33,056 bases of DNA from Deltaproteobacteria bacterium (GTDB lineage: Bacteria; Desulfobacterota; DSM-4660; Desulfatiglandales; Desulfatiglandaceae): contig JAFDGR010000014.1 of NCBI GenBank assembly GCA_019309145.1, forward strand, positions 1 to 33,056. The letters run 5' to 3'. The first letter of the stretch is position 1, and every line of letters begins with the position of its first letter. Below are positions 1-8,507 of this stretch, in pieces. The notes under the pieces were generated by a model. That model was not told where the DNA came from. It ran no database searches and saw nothing but the letters and a program-made list of their open reading frames with translations. The translations under genes and the position numbers were made by a program.

Positions 1-474
1 CTCGATCCCGTGACTGGCGACAGGTCCAAAATCACTATTGATGCAAACTGGGGGTTTGGAGAAAGTATCGTGCAAGGCATGGTTTCTCCTGATAACTTCA
101 TTATCAGTAAAAACTCCCTGTCCATAAGACAGAGTATCATAGGACAGAAGGATCAAAGATTCGTGGCAAAGGGATGCGGCACTATTGTCGAACCAGTTCC
201 CTCTGAACAGCAAGCGATTCCCTGCATCAGTGCCGCAGAAGCAATAGAAATCGCAAAGATGGGAATGCTCATCGAAAAACATTACGGGTCTCCACAGGAC
301 ATTGAATGGGCCATAGACAGGGATTTGCCGTTTCCTGAAAATACCTTCTCGACCCAGTCCAGGCCGGTAACGGCCGCGGGGAAAAGCGATTTCAAGCATG
401 GAATTTTAAAGGAAAAGGGAAAGAGTGACACCGACCACATCATTGATCTTATGCTGAAGGGGTTCAGTAAATAG
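1..474 (+). CDS. Phenylphosphate synthase beta-like / PEP synthase ATP-binding domain protein, 3' part only
   Basis: The reading frame is open from the first base and ends at TAG 472-474, so only the last 157 residues are present. The visible part matches the C-terminal half of the PEP-synthase/PPDK ATP-binding domain: NWGFGESIVQG, then EKHYG, DIEWAID, LPFPENTF and QSRP. It aligns clearly with the C-terminal half of the complete beta-like gene at 5410-6477 (EKHYG, DIEWAID, PFPEN, QARP). In phenylphosphate synthase this subunit binds ATP and charges the phosphohistidine on the alpha subunit. The stop codon overlaps the left end of a MITE-like element. Before that insertion the gene probably lay directly upstream of the response regulator at 637. 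The sequence is visibly A/T-richer than the 5410 paralogue. Whether an alpha subunit lies upstream cannot be seen. Confidence 0.8.
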   Translation, partial: LDPVTGDRSKITIDANWGFGESIVQGMVSPDNFIISKNSLSIRQSIIGQKDQRFVAKGCGTIVEPVPSEQQAIPCISAAEAIEIAKMGMLIEKHYGSPQDIEWAIDRDLPFPENTFSTQSRPVTAAGKSDFKHGILKEKGKSDTDHIIDLMLKGFSK

Positions 475-619
475 TGCCCATCCACAAATGGCTAATCTGC
501 CCGATATCGTCGTTATGCTCAAATTTTAATCCTCGAAATACCCGAACTGTATTCCTGCGGTTAAAATTTTCGTATGCCTAGATCTCGAACAAATTATCTC
601 ATTTCTGGATGGGCACTGC
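473..619. mobile_element. MITE-like element with terminal inverted repeats
   Basis: AGTGCCCATCCA (473-484) and TGGATGGGCACT (606-617) are perfect 12-bp inverted repeats. Allowing one mismatch the match extends to 17 of 18 bases (473-490 against 600-617). TAAAT directly precedes the element (468-472) and recurs just after it (620-624), which suggests a 5-bp target duplication if the right end includes the two extra bases GC. There is no coding sequence inside. Removing one TAAAT plus the element restores a clean junction: the upstream gene would end in TAA and the AAGGAG site of the next gene would follow at once. The inverted repeats are seen; the mobile nature is inferred. Confidence 0.6.
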
Positions 620-636
620 TAAATAAGGAGTAAATC

Positions 637-1140
637 ATGCCGGACACTCTATTAGAGGGTAAAAAGATTCTTATAGTGGATGATGAGCCTGATATACTGG
701 ATGTATTGGAAGAAATGCTCGATATGTGCGAAATTGTAAAAGCATCGTCATACGATGAGGCCAAAAAATATTTGGAGTCGGACGATTTCGACATGGCTAT
801 TTTGGATATCATGGGTGTTGACGGCTATAAACTGTTACACATTGCCAAACTCAGAAACATAACTGCCGTCATGTTGACAGCCCACGCATTGAGTCCTGAT
901 AATCTTGTAAAATCTATCAAAGAAGGAGCTGATTCTTACCTCCCCAAAGAAGAAATGGGGAATATCAAGACTTTCTTGATTGACATACTGAAATCCCAGG
1001 ATGAGGGGGAATCCACCTGGGAGCCCTGGCACAGGACGTTGTCCTCTTCCTATTTTGAAAGGAAGTGGGGTGCCGCCTGGAAAGATCAGAACAAGGAATT
1101 CTGGGAAAGATTCAGGGCCAGCAAAAAAGAAAAGAAATAA
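637..1140 (+). CDS. Stand-alone response regulator with aromatic C-terminal tail (copy 1)
   Basis: 167 residues: one receiver domain and no DNA-binding or enzymatic output domain. All phosphorylation residues are present: acidic pair D15/D16, phospho-acceptor D57 (in LDIMGVDGY), T81 and K104. After the receiver comes a tail of about 40 residues rich in tryptophan: W128, W131, SYFE at 138-141, W144, W148 and FW at 155-156. The same tail occurs in the proteins at 7959-8486 and 24981-25475. AAGGAG (625-630) lies 6 bases before the ATG. It follows a kinase-beta-like gene, as copy 2 follows the PpsB-UbiD genes. No histidine kinase is in the window. The tail may bind a partner protein; that is inference. 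Confidence 0.88.
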   Translation: MPDTLLEGKKILIVDDEPDILDVLEEMLDMCEIVKASSYDEAKKYLESDDFDMAILDIMGVDGYKLLHIAKLRNITAVMLTAHALSPDNLVKSIKEGADSYLPKEEMGNIKTFLIDILKSQDEGESTWEPWHRTLSSSYFERKWGAAWKDQNKEFWERFRASKKEKK

Positions 1141-1242
1141 GAGCTCAGCTGTCTTTTTTGACAGGAGTAACAGGATGTACAGGAAAACATCTCGTTAATC
1201 CTGTAATCCTCTCTAAAGATTTTTAATAGGGAACCATATAAT

Positions 1243-2133
1243 ATGCTGATCAAACCGGACTGCATTCCTTGCATATTGACGATGTCCATCAGAGCGATAA
1301 GGAAATTGGCTCTAAATGAACATGTTGTGAAGGAATTGTACAGCAGGATATTGGAAATTCCTTCATTGAGGGGTCAATACTGGGACATCACAAGTGCGGA
1401 AATTATCGAGCTTGTATGGGGAAAAATTGCGGATACGACAAAGAGTGCAGATCCTTTTTGTTCTCTGAAATTAGAACAAAACAAGAGGATTATGGAAATT
1501 TACCCTTTCCTGGAGAAATTAGTGGATGAGGCTTCTGATCCTCTCTATACCGCTGTGAAGCTTGCCATACTGGGAAATGCTCTTGATGTGATGATCAGTG
1601 ACAGCAGGCAGGACATTGAGCATTCAATCAAGGAAAAGCTGGAAGCACCAATTTCAAAAACGATGTACCGGGAATTTAAAAAGCGCCTCAAACAAAGCAA
1701 TATCCTGTTGTTTTTTGGGGACAATAGCGGTGAAATTGTGTTTGACAAGTTATTGATCAAGACAATAAAAAAAATGTACGATCCTGAAATCGCCTTTGTG
1801 GTCAGGAGTGTCCCCACGCTGAATGATGCAACCCTTGATGAGGCAAAGATGGTAGGCATGGACAAAATAGCCACGGTTATTGAAAATGGTATTGACGGTC
1901 CTCTGCCCGGTACTATCCTGAAAAGATGTTCGAACGAAGTAACCGATTTCGTCAGCCGTGCCGATCTGATTATTTCTAAGGGTGGCGGAAATTTTGATAC
2001 CTTGGAAGAGGAAACAGGGTATTTAAAGGGGAAGATAAGCTTTCTACTTCTTTCAAAATGTGATCCCTATTACAAGTACTTTGGAGTGAAAATACACCAC
2101 CCCGTATTGGCCAATTTTTTTGAAAAGGGATGA
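1243..2133 (+). CDS. DUF89 / ARMT1-like metal-dependent phosphatase family protein
   Basis: 296 residues. It starts with a CIPC motif (residues 8-11) and carries FFGDNSGEIVFD near residue 157, then a VRSVPTLNDAT stretch and SKGGGNFDTLE near residue 246. These are the hallmarks of the DUF89 fold, known as metal-dependent damage-control phosphatases acting on sugar phosphates and other phosphometabolites. The archaeal/bacterial group with the N-terminal CxxC is not well characterised. It lies 102 bases after the response regulator on the same strand, so they may be co-transcribed. A role removing stray phosphorylated intermediates made by the adjacent kinase module is possible but not shown. 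It ends convergent to the LysR gene. Confidence 0.75.
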   Translation: MLIKPDCIPCILTMSIRAIRKLALNEHVVKELYSRILEIPSLRGQYWDITSAEIIELVWGKIADTTKSADPFCSLKLEQNKRIMEIYPFLEKLVDEASDPLYTAVKLAILGNALDVMISDSRQDIEHSIKEKLEAPISKTMYREFKKRLKQSNILLFFGDNSGEIVFDKLLIKTIKKMYDPEIAFVVRSVPTLNDATLDEAKMVGMDKIATVIENGIDGPLPGTILKRCSNEVTDFVSRADLIISKGGGNFDTLEEETGYLKGKISFLLLSKCDPYYKYFGVKIHHPVLANFFEKG

Positions 2134-2191
2134 TGTTCCCTCCTCGTAGCCACCATGCATACAAAGAGCAGGCTTTCAAGAAGCGGGAATA

Positions 2192-3139
2192 TTATTTCCA
2201 GTTCTCGAACATCCGCGTCATGATTTCCCGCAACCCGCGTTGTGGGTCTTTCCCCTGCGCCATTTCAAGGAGGATATCCAGAAAGGCCTGCGCAGGGCGA
2301 CTGAGGTGTTCATTCTTCAGATACGCTATGCTTACATCCAGATAGAATTCTTCTCCTGCCAAGGGAACAGTGGCGAGCTTCTCCTCTTTGAGCTCTACGG
2401 CAACCGCCTCTTTCACGAGAAAAGAAAAACCCTCACCCTGGTGCACCAATTGTTTAATGAATTCCGCGTTGCTCGTCTCCATCAGGATATTGGGAGTGCA
2501 GCCATGCCGCTCGAACAGGGCGTTGACCTTCCGCCGGGTCCCTGATCCCACCTCCTTCATGATGATGGGCTCCCCGGCAAGATCCCTGATTGACACCGCG
2601 TCTTTTTTGGCCAGCGGATGGGACGGCGCCAAAATGAGCACAAGTTCCTCCTGGCTGAAAGGGATAAAGCAAACCGCGGGATCTTCGGCAGCCCTGGCGA
2701 TAATGGCAACCTCGTTTTTCAGGGCAACCAGACTGTGGATCATATCAAGGGAACTCCCCTCATCAAGATGGATCTTTATGTCGGGGTAGGCCTCGTGAAA
2801 AGTAGTGACCAGGATGGGCATGAAATAGCGGGCATAGGTCTTGGTCGTGCCCAGGCGCAACACCCCTCGCTTCAGATTCCTCATCTCTTCTATCGCGTCT
2901 TCCACCTCCCTTTCACACTCAAAGATCCGCTTGGCGTAGTGAAAAAGTGCCGCACCCTCGTCAGTCAGGTGGATATTCCGTCCCCGTTTCTTGAAAAGTT
3001 TTAATGCGCACTGGTCTTCCAGTTTCCTGATCTGGGTTGTAACCGCGGGTTGGGTGACGCAGAGCCTTTGCGCAGCCACAGTGCAGCTCTGATACTTCGC
3101 GGCCATATAAAAGACTCTCAAATGGTGTAAATTGATCAT
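2192..3139 (-). CDS. LysR-family transcriptional regulator
   Basis: 315 residues. The N-terminal winged helix-turn-helix (about residues 1-60) is typical: LHHLRVFYMAAKYQS, then AAQRLCVTQPAVTTQIRKLE and LTDEG. The rest is a periplasmic-binding-protein-like effector domain with EEELVLI-type and FLVKEAVAVEL-type segments. The protein would bind DNA as a tetramer and respond to a small ligand, probably a pathway substrate or intermediate. It is divergent from the phenylphosphate-synthase-like operon starting at 3466, with a 326-bp A/T-rich control region between, so that operon is its likely target. The start ATG has only a weak ribosome site. Confidence 0.92.
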   Translation of the reverse strand: MINLHHLRVFYMAAKYQSCTVAAQRLCVTQPAVTTQIRKLEDQCALKLFKKRGRNIHLTDEGAALFHYAKRIFECEREVEDAIEEMRNLKRGVLRLGTTKTYARYFMPILVTTFHEAYPDIKIHLDEGSSLDMIHSLVALKNEVAIIARAAEDPAVCFIPFSQEELVLILAPSHPLAKKDAVSIRDLAGEPIIMKEVGSGTRRKVNALFERHGCTPNILMETSNAEFIKQLVHQGEGFSFLVKEAVAVELKEEKLATVPLAGEEFYLDVSIAYLKNEHLSRPAQAFLDILLEMAQGKDPQRGLREIMTRMFENWK

Positions 3140-3465
3140 GGGGATAAGAACAAAACGCTTAAACAGATTTTATGAGACAAATTAATTCATAATATTTGTT
3201 TATATATATCATAATAATAATGAAATTGACAAGAATAAATGCTTCTTCCATGATTTCTGGAAGCTGAAATCCGATTATTCCGGCCTTTTCTCCTGGTCGG
3301 ACCAACGTCCCCCCAAGCCGGGAGCATCTTCTTTTATGCGTTGGCACTGTCTTCCCGCAGCCGCTCAGCTTCTGATCCGGGGCAGGGTTTATTCAACTGC
3401 AATTCCGCTTTGTGAACAACAGGGCACCTCTTTACTAACCACCAACAGAAGAAGGAGGATTGAAG
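3140..3465. promoter_or_regulatory. Divergent control region between LysR gene and the kinase-UbiD operon
   Basis: No gene is seen in these 326 bases. The part near the LysR gene is very A/T rich. A plus-strand promoter candidate is TTGACA (3226-3231) with CATGAT (3249-3254) after 17 bases, giving a leader of about 200 bases. The 8-mer TCATAATA occurs twice, at 3187-3194 and 3209-3216. The copies are 22 bases apart (two helical turns), as expected for LysR-type binding, although such repeats arise easily in A/T-rich DNA. AGGAGG-like sequence at 3453-3458 precedes the start at 3466. Confidence 0.45.
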
Positions 3466-5325
3466 ATGGCAGATGAAAAAGCAGGAAGATTTCCGGATCC
3501 CCACGAGTACCAGGTTCCGCCGGAGCTGGAGGGCTGGGAGGAGATGTATCCTTCCCATTATCTCTTCTCGGATGACAGGAAGGAATGGGAAGCAAGCCAG
3601 TTCTGGTACCTGGATAAGATTCACGCCCCGGAACCCGTGCCGCCCCTGGACCAGATCTTCCAGGAAGCCTGGCAAATCTCACTCTCCCAGTACACTACCA
3701 GGGTATTCTGCATCCCGCCGGCCCAGGGGATCGCGCAGCGAATGGTCGGATGTTACATGTACATCTGCGCCATCGCTCCTCCGCCCGAGGAAATCATCGG
3801 CGAAAAGGCCGCCCTTTTCGAAAAGCGCGTGTTTTATGTCTTTGAGCACTATGATGAACTGTGGGAAAAATGGTTGACCAAATTCAAGGCGCTCGGGAAT
3901 GAGATGGCATCCGTGGAAATCCCGAAAGAGCTGCCCAAATTCGTTCCGGAAGACCAGGTTCTTCCCGCCCCAAAGGGTTACTATGCATCCTATGACTTGA
4001 TGTCGTCCTTTGACAAACTCGCGGACCTGATGATCAAGGGATGGCAGTACCACTTTGAAATGCTGAATCTGACCTACCTGGCCTACCTCATGTTCGGGGA
4101 CGTTACCAGGAAGCTTTTCCCGGGGATAAGCGAGAGCGCTATCGGGAAGATGGTTGCCGGTGCCTATGTCTCCATGTTCAAGCCGGAAGAAGAACTCTGC
4201 AGGCTGGCAAAGCTGGCGCACAACTCCGGTGCGGTCTCAGCGGTGCTCAAAAAGAACGTCTCCGCACAGGAAAAAATCGCCGAGCTTGAAACAAGCGATG
4301 AAGGCAGGAACTGGCTCCAGGAATTAGAGAAATCCAAGGATCCCTGGTTTTATGTCTCGTGTGGCAGCGGCTGGTTCCACCACGAGGGGAGCTGGCTGAC
4401 CAACCTGGACATCCCTTTCAGCTACATAAAGGACTATGTCGAGCGGCTGGAAAAAGGGGAAACCATTGAGCGCGCCCTCGATGAGATTGACAAACAAAGG
4501 GACGAAGTCGTGGCCAAGTACCGCGACCTCATCACAACCGACGATGACCGGAAGGCCTTTGATGACGCCTATAAGACTATCAGGACCATTTATCGATACG
4601 CTGAAGACCATCTGTTCTGGGTCGAGCACTGGCTCCACACGATCTGGTTTTCCAAGATCCGGGAACTAGGGAAAGTGCTCGTCGACAACGACATGCTGGA
4701 CCAGCCTGATGACATCTTCATGTTCAATCGTTATGAGGTGCCCGAGATCCTGACGGAAGCGGCCACCGGCTGGGCATTGGGTGTGGATATTCCGGTACGA
4801 GGAAGTTATTACAAGGCAAAAGCGAAAAGAAGGAGAGAGATCCTTGAAGCGGCGGCAAAATGGAACCCCACTCCTGCCCTGGGCGTCCCGCCCGAGGAAG
4901 TTGCTGAGCCTTTCACCATCATGCTCTGGGGGGTCACCACTGACCGGGTGAAGGAATGGCTTGAAGGTATGGGAGAGGTAAAGGCCGAAGACGTCTCTGA
5001 AGTAAAAGGGTTCGCCTCGTCCGCAGGAGTCATTGAAGGTCCGGCGCGCGTCCTGAAACTCCTCAAAGATATCGTGGACCTCCAGCCTGGAGAAGTCCTG
5101 GTGTGTCCTTCAACGAATCCCTCGTGGGCGCCGGTATTTACCAAAATCAAGGGTGCCGTCACTGACATCGGCGGACTGACCAGCCACGCGGCCATTGTCT
5201 GCAGGGAATACGGAGTCCCCTCGGTAACCGGTACGGGAATCGCCACCTCTGTTATCAAGACCGGTGATATCATCAGGGTTGACGGTGACACCGGCTCCGT
5301 CACGATTGTCAAGAGAGCGGGGTAA
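3466..5325 (+). CDS. Phenylphosphate synthase alpha subunit-like (phosphohistidine domain) protein
   Basis: 619 residues, close to the roughly 70-kDa alpha subunit of Thauera phenylphosphate synthase. The C-terminal 110 residues are a PEP-utilising mobile (swivelling) domain, with SSAGVIEGPARVL, then CPSTNPSWAPVF and GGLTSHAAIV, which carries the catalytic His574. The N-terminal 480 residues form the alpha-helical part typical of this subunit. The TIM-barrel PEP/pyruvate-binding domain of true PEP synthase is absent, which argues for a phenol-type acceptor rather than pyruvate. The known reaction is phenol + ATP giving phenylphosphate + AMP + Pi. ATG 3466 is chosen because GGAGG (3454-3458) sits 7 bases upstream; a TTG two codons earlier is less likely. 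It heads the operon running to 12522. The actual phenolic substrate (phenol, cresol, catechol or other) cannot be read from sequence. Confidence 0.85.
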   Translation: MADEKAGRFPDPHEYQVPPELEGWEEMYPSHYLFSDDRKEWEASQFWYLDKIHAPEPVPPLDQIFQEAWQISLSQYTTRVFCIPPAQGIAQRMVGCYMYICAIAPPPEEIIGEKAALFEKRVFYVFEHYDELWEKWLTKFKALGNEMASVEIPKELPKFVPEDQVLPAPKGYYASYDLMSSFDKLADLMIKGWQYHFEMLNLTYLAYLMFGDVTRKLFPGISESAIGKMVAGAYVSMFKPEEELCRLAKLAHNSGAVSAVLKKNVSAQEKIAELETSDEGRNWLQELEKSKDPWFYVSCGSGWFHHEGSWLTNLDIPFSYIKDYVERLEKGETIERALDEIDKQRDEVVAKYRDLITTDDDRKAFDDAYKTIRTIYRYAEDHLFWVEHWLHTIWFSKIRELGKVLVDNDMLDQPDDIFMFNRYEVPEILTEAATGWALGVDIPVRGSYYKAKAKRRREILEAAAKWNPTPALGVPPEEVAEPFTIMLWGVTTDRVKEWLEGMGEVKAEDVSEVKGFASSAGVIEGPARVLKLLKDIVDLQPGEVLVCPSTNPSWAPVFTKIKGAVTDIGGLTSHAAIVCREYGVPSVTGTGIATSVIKTGDIIRVDGDTGSVTIVKRAG

Positions 5326-5352
5326 CCAAAAAAACCTCATACGTGAACAGGA

Positions 5353-5380
5353 AGAAGGGGGTGGCATATTGCCCCCTTCT
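5353..5380 (+). promoter_or_regulatory. Intercistronic hairpin between kinase alpha and beta genes
   Basis: AGAAGGGGG (5353-5361) and CCCCCTTCT (5372-5380) form a perfect 9-bp stem with a 10-base loop. No T-run follows, so it is not a standard terminator. It may protect the 3' end of the upstream message or partly attenuate transcription, setting alpha-to-beta subunit ratio. Confidence 0.55.
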
Positions 5381-5409
5381 CTTTCAGCTAACCATGAGGA
5401 AAGAGAAAA

Positions 5410-6477
5410 ATGGAACTTATCCTGGATTTCAAGAATACTGACAAGACCTTTCTTCCCCGGGTCGGTGGAAAGAACGCGAGCCTCGGGGAAATGATCAAGG
5501 CGGGAATCAGGGTGCCGCCCGGTTTTGCCGTCACCACTGACAGCTACCAGCGTTTTATCACAGAGACCGGCATCGGTGATGCCATCTTCGGGCTCATGGC
5601 AGACCTGGATGTGGATGACGTGGCATCGCTCAACAGGGCGAGCGAGAGTATCCAAAAACTGATGAACAGTGCCGCCATGCCAGAAGATGTTCTCGAGGCA
5701 ATACGAGCGGGCTATGAGGATCTCTGCCGAGCCTGTGGCGCGGACACGGTCCCGGTTGCCGTCCGTTCGAGTGCCACGGCCGAAGATCTGCCCACCGCCA
5801 GTTTCGCGGGGCAGCAGGACACGTACCTCTGGATCCTCGGAGGGGACAGTGTTGTAAAAAGCGTCAAGCGCTGCTGGGCCAGTCTCTTTACCCCCCGGGC
5901 CATCAGCTACCGCGTGAAGAATAATTTTCCCCATGAAAAAGTGTTGATCAGTGTCGGGGTTCAGAAGATGGTGCATTCCAAGGCCGCCGGGGTCATGTTC
6001 ACCCTGAACCCGACAAATGGAGACCCATCAAAGGTTGTCATCGAAGGAAGCTGGGGACTGGGGGAAACCGTGGTCTCCGGGTCCGTAACCCCGGACAAAT
6101 TCGTGGTGGACAAGGTGATCATGGAAGTAAGTGAAAAAACCATATCCACCAAGCATATTGAATGTGTCTACAACGCCGACAAGGGCGGAGTGATTGAGGC
6201 TGATGTGGCCACCGGCCGACAGACCGAATGCTGCCTGGAGGAACGGGAAGTCATGGAACTCGTCCAGATGGCGAAGCATATCGAGAAGCATTACGGCAGG
6301 CCCATGGATATCGAGTGGGCCATTGACGAAGACGTCCCCTTTCCGGAAAATGTTTTCATTGTCCAGGCCCGTCCGGAGACGGTCTGGAGCCAGAAAAAGA
6401 AGGAATCCGTGATCGGGAAAAAGAGCGGGTACCAGCTTCTCATGGAACAGGCCATGAAACGGATCAAGATTTCGTAG
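5410..6477 (+). CDS. Phenylphosphate synthase beta subunit-like (ATP-binding) protein
   Basis: 355 residues, the size of the 40-kDa beta subunit of phenylphosphate synthase. It is the PEP-synthase/PPDK N-terminal ATP-grasp domain alone. Visible motifs are VGGKNASLGEM near residue 18, PPGFAVTT, the nucleotide-binding VRSSATAEDLP with FAGQQDTYL near residues 118-140, SWGLGETVVSG, and the terminal DIEWAID and FIVQARPE. It should bind ATP and transfer the beta-phosphoryl group to His574 of the alpha protein encoded just upstream. The gap from the alpha gene is 84 bases and contains a strong hairpin. UbiD follows 50 bases downstream. A partial paralogue ends at 474. Confidence 0.87.
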   Translation: MELILDFKNTDKTFLPRVGGKNASLGEMIKAGIRVPPGFAVTTDSYQRFITETGIGDAIFGLMADLDVDDVASLNRASESIQKLMNSAAMPEDVLEAIRAGYEDLCRACGADTVPVAVRSSATAEDLPTASFAGQQDTYLWILGGDSVVKSVKRCWASLFTPRAISYRVKNNFPHEKVLISVGVQKMVHSKAAGVMFTLNPTNGDPSKVVIEGSWGLGETVVSGSVTPDKFVVDKVIMEVSEKTISTKHIECVYNADKGGVIEADVATGRQTECCLEEREVMELVQMAKHIEKHYGRPMDIEWAIDEDVPFPENVFIVQARPETVWSQKKKESVIGKKSGYQLLMEQAMKRIKIS

Positions 6478-6527
6478 ATAGATAATAGGAAACAGGAGTT
6501 TTCATTTAAAAAGGAGGAAAGGTATTT

Positions 6528-7931
6528 ATGAAAAGTATGAGGGATTTTATTGCTCAGGCCGAAGCGGAGGGAATGCTCAAAAGGATCAAGGCTGAAGTTG
6601 ACTGGGACTTGGAATTGTCCCACATTGCCAAGCTGAACGAAGAACAGCAGGGTCCCGCCCTCTTGTTTGAAAATGTGAAAGGTTATGATTCCCCAGTCAT
6701 CACCAGCGTGTGCACCACCACGGAGCGGCTGGCCCTGATCATGAATGAACCCAGGGAGTCCACCCTTGTGGACCTCATGAAGGTATGGGTAGACAAACAC
6801 CAAAACGCCATCCCTCCCACATTTGTTGAGACCGGGCCCTGCAAGGAAAACAAGATGATGGGTGATGAAGTTGACCTGTTCAAATTTCCCGCGCCCAAGT
6901 TTTACCCGCTTGACGGGGGAAGGTTTTTCGGCACGGCCCATTTCGTGGTAACCAGGGATCCGGAATCCGACTGGGTCAATATCGGGACTTACCGCTTGCA
7001 GCTGCTTGATAAGAATCACCTTGGCACCCAGTTCATCAAAGGAAAACATTCCGACATCATGCTCAAGAAATACCAGGCCATGGGCAAACCCATGCCGGTT
7101 TGCGTGGTGGTGGGATGCGATCCGCTCCTCTTTCTCATGGGCGCGGCCCGGCTCTCTGCGTTTGAATCGGAATACGACTTTGCAGGCTCCATCCGTGGCG
7201 AACCCATTGAGGTGGTCAAGGCAGAGACCAACGACCTCCCGGTTCCCGCCAGCGCGGAAATCGTGGTGGAAGGGGAAGTGGACGCGGACAAGTTCATGGA
7301 GGAAGGTCCTTTCGGCGAGTACACCGGTTACTATTCCGGGGTGGGCACAGACCCCAGGAACTATATCGATGTAAAATGCATCACCTACCGCAATAACCCG
7401 GTGTTCTGGGGAACCACGGTCGGGCGGGCCGTCACGGATACCCACATGACCATGGCTCTCACTTATGGGGCGACCCTGTGGCAGCAGCTCGTTGCCATGA
7501 AAATCCCCGGCATCAAGGCAGTGTACTGCCCGCCGGAGGGATCAGGACGCTTTCTGGCTATTATTTCCCTCAAGCAGATGTATCCCGGCCATGCAGATCA
7601 GGTGCTCACGGCGGCCATTTCAACGGAAATGGGCGCTTACGGGCTCAAGACGGTCATCGTGGTGGATGAGGACATCGATCCGTGGGATATTCCCCGTGTC
7701 CTCTATGCCCTGAGCTTCCGGTTCCAGCCGAACCGGTCCCAGGTTATCAAGCGGGGCAGGTCAACGCCCTTGGATCCATCCCTGCCGCTCAACGCGAGGG
7801 ACATCACGGGGAGGCTCCTCCTGGATGCGACCATTCCCTATGACTGGAAAGAAAAACCCATACCAATTGAGCTCGACCCGAATTTGGTTGAAAAAATCAG
7901 AGGCCGATGGTCCGAACTTGGTCTGGACTAG
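6528..7931 (+). CDS. UbiD-family (de)carboxylase, phenylphosphate carboxylase-like (copy 1)
   Basis: 467 residues, full length for UbiD. Prenyl-FMN/metal ligands can be placed by the family spacing: N151 in VNIGTYR, H174 in GKHSD and E215 in SEYDFAG. The catalytic Arg-Glu-Glu set is R156 with E259 and E264 in EGPFGE. The enzyme should use prenylated FMN for reversible (de)carboxylation of an aromatic substrate. Directly downstream of the split kinase, the best reading is the carboxylase that converts an aryl phosphate to a 4-hydroxyaryl acid, as in anaerobic phenol degradation. AAGGAGG (6511-6517) lies 10 bases before ATG. Thauera uses several carboxylase subunits; here a single UbiD is in this operon, and a second lies at 26438. 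Confidence 0.92.
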   Translation: MKSMRDFIAQAEAEGMLKRIKAEVDWDLELSHIAKLNEEQQGPALLFENVKGYDSPVITSVCTTTERLALIMNEPRESTLVDLMKVWVDKHQNAIPPTFVETGPCKENKMMGDEVDLFKFPAPKFYPLDGGRFFGTAHFVVTRDPESDWVNIGTYRLQLLDKNHLGTQFIKGKHSDIMLKKYQAMGKPMPVCVVVGCDPLLFLMGAARLSAFESEYDFAGSIRGEPIEVVKAETNDLPVPASAEIVVEGEVDADKFMEEGPFGEYTGYYSGVGTDPRNYIDVKCITYRNNPVFWGTTVGRAVTDTHMTMALTYGATLWQQLVAMKIPGIKAVYCPPEGSGRFLAIISLKQMYPGHADQVLTAAISTEMGAYGLKTVIVVDEDIDPWDIPRVLYALSFRFQPNRSQVIKRGRSTPLDPSLPLNARDITGRLLLDATIPYDWKEKPIPIELDPNLVEKIRGRWSELGLD

Positions 7932-7958
7932 GGTTGAATCAATGGGGGAGACGTGATC

Positions 7959-8486
7959 ATGTCACAAGAAACCATGCTGGAGGGAAAAAGAGTCCTCATT
8001 GTTGATGACGAGGCTGACGTGCTGGCGACCTTGGAAGAGTTGCTTTTCATGTGTGACACGGCAAGAGCCTCTACTTTTGATGAGGCCAAGAAACTGTTGG
8101 AGACCCGGGATTTTGATATTGCCATCCTGGACATCATGGGGGTTGATGGATACGGTCTCCTGGAAATAGCCATCAAAAAAGGGATCCCGGCGGTGATGCT
8201 GACCGCCCACGCCTTTACACCGGACAATCTCGTCAAGTCCATCAAGGAAGGGGCCGCGAGCTATATTCCCAAGGAAGAGATAGCCCGGATCGCGGATTTC
8301 CTGGTAGATGTCCTGAAGGCAAAGGCGGCCAGGAAAGACCCGTGGGAGGCATGGCAGCGCAAGCTTCCCACCTCCTACTTTGAGCGGAGGTGGGGTGCCG
8401 CCTGGCAGGATGCGGACAAGGAGTTCTGGGAGCAATTCAAGGCCAGCATCAAGGCGAGGGATTCCAAGTCCGATAAACCCGATTGA
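7959..8486 (+). CDS. Stand-alone response regulator with aromatic C-terminal tail (copy 2)
   Basis: 175 residues. The receiver domain is complete with D16/D17, D58 in ILDIMGVDGYG, T82 and K105. The C-terminal extension repeats the pattern of copy 1: W-EA-W, SYFE, WGAAW, KEFW. There is no output domain. ATG 7959 is chosen because GGGGGAG (7944-7950) is 8 bases upstream; a GTG at 7953 would be too close. It is 27 bases after UbiD and clearly in the same operon as the kinase and UbiD. A protein-protein role, for example controlling the kinase or carboxylase by phosphorylation state, is an inference. No partner kinase is visible. Confidence 0.88.
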   Translation: MSQETMLEGKRVLIVDDEADVLATLEELLFMCDTARASTFDEAKKLLETRDFDIAILDIMGVDGYGLLEIAIKKGIPAVMLTAHAFTPDNLVKSIKEGAASYIPKEEIARIADFLVDVLKAKAARKDPWEAWQRKLPTSYFERRWGAAWQDADKEFWEQFKASIKARDSKSDKPD

Positions 8487-8507
8487 TTGCATGCTACCCG
8501 ATTGTTT

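Noticed and set aside
3342-3360. Sigma-54-like promoter (TTGGCAC followed by a GC)
   Set aside because: The spacing between GG and GC is 12 rather than 10 bases.
6291-7445. Long open frame on the minus strand opposite the first ubiD
   Set aside because: No recognisable motifs; the plus-strand UbiD is certain. It is a composition shadow, as are the minus-strand frames at 5110-5976 and 31621-32295.
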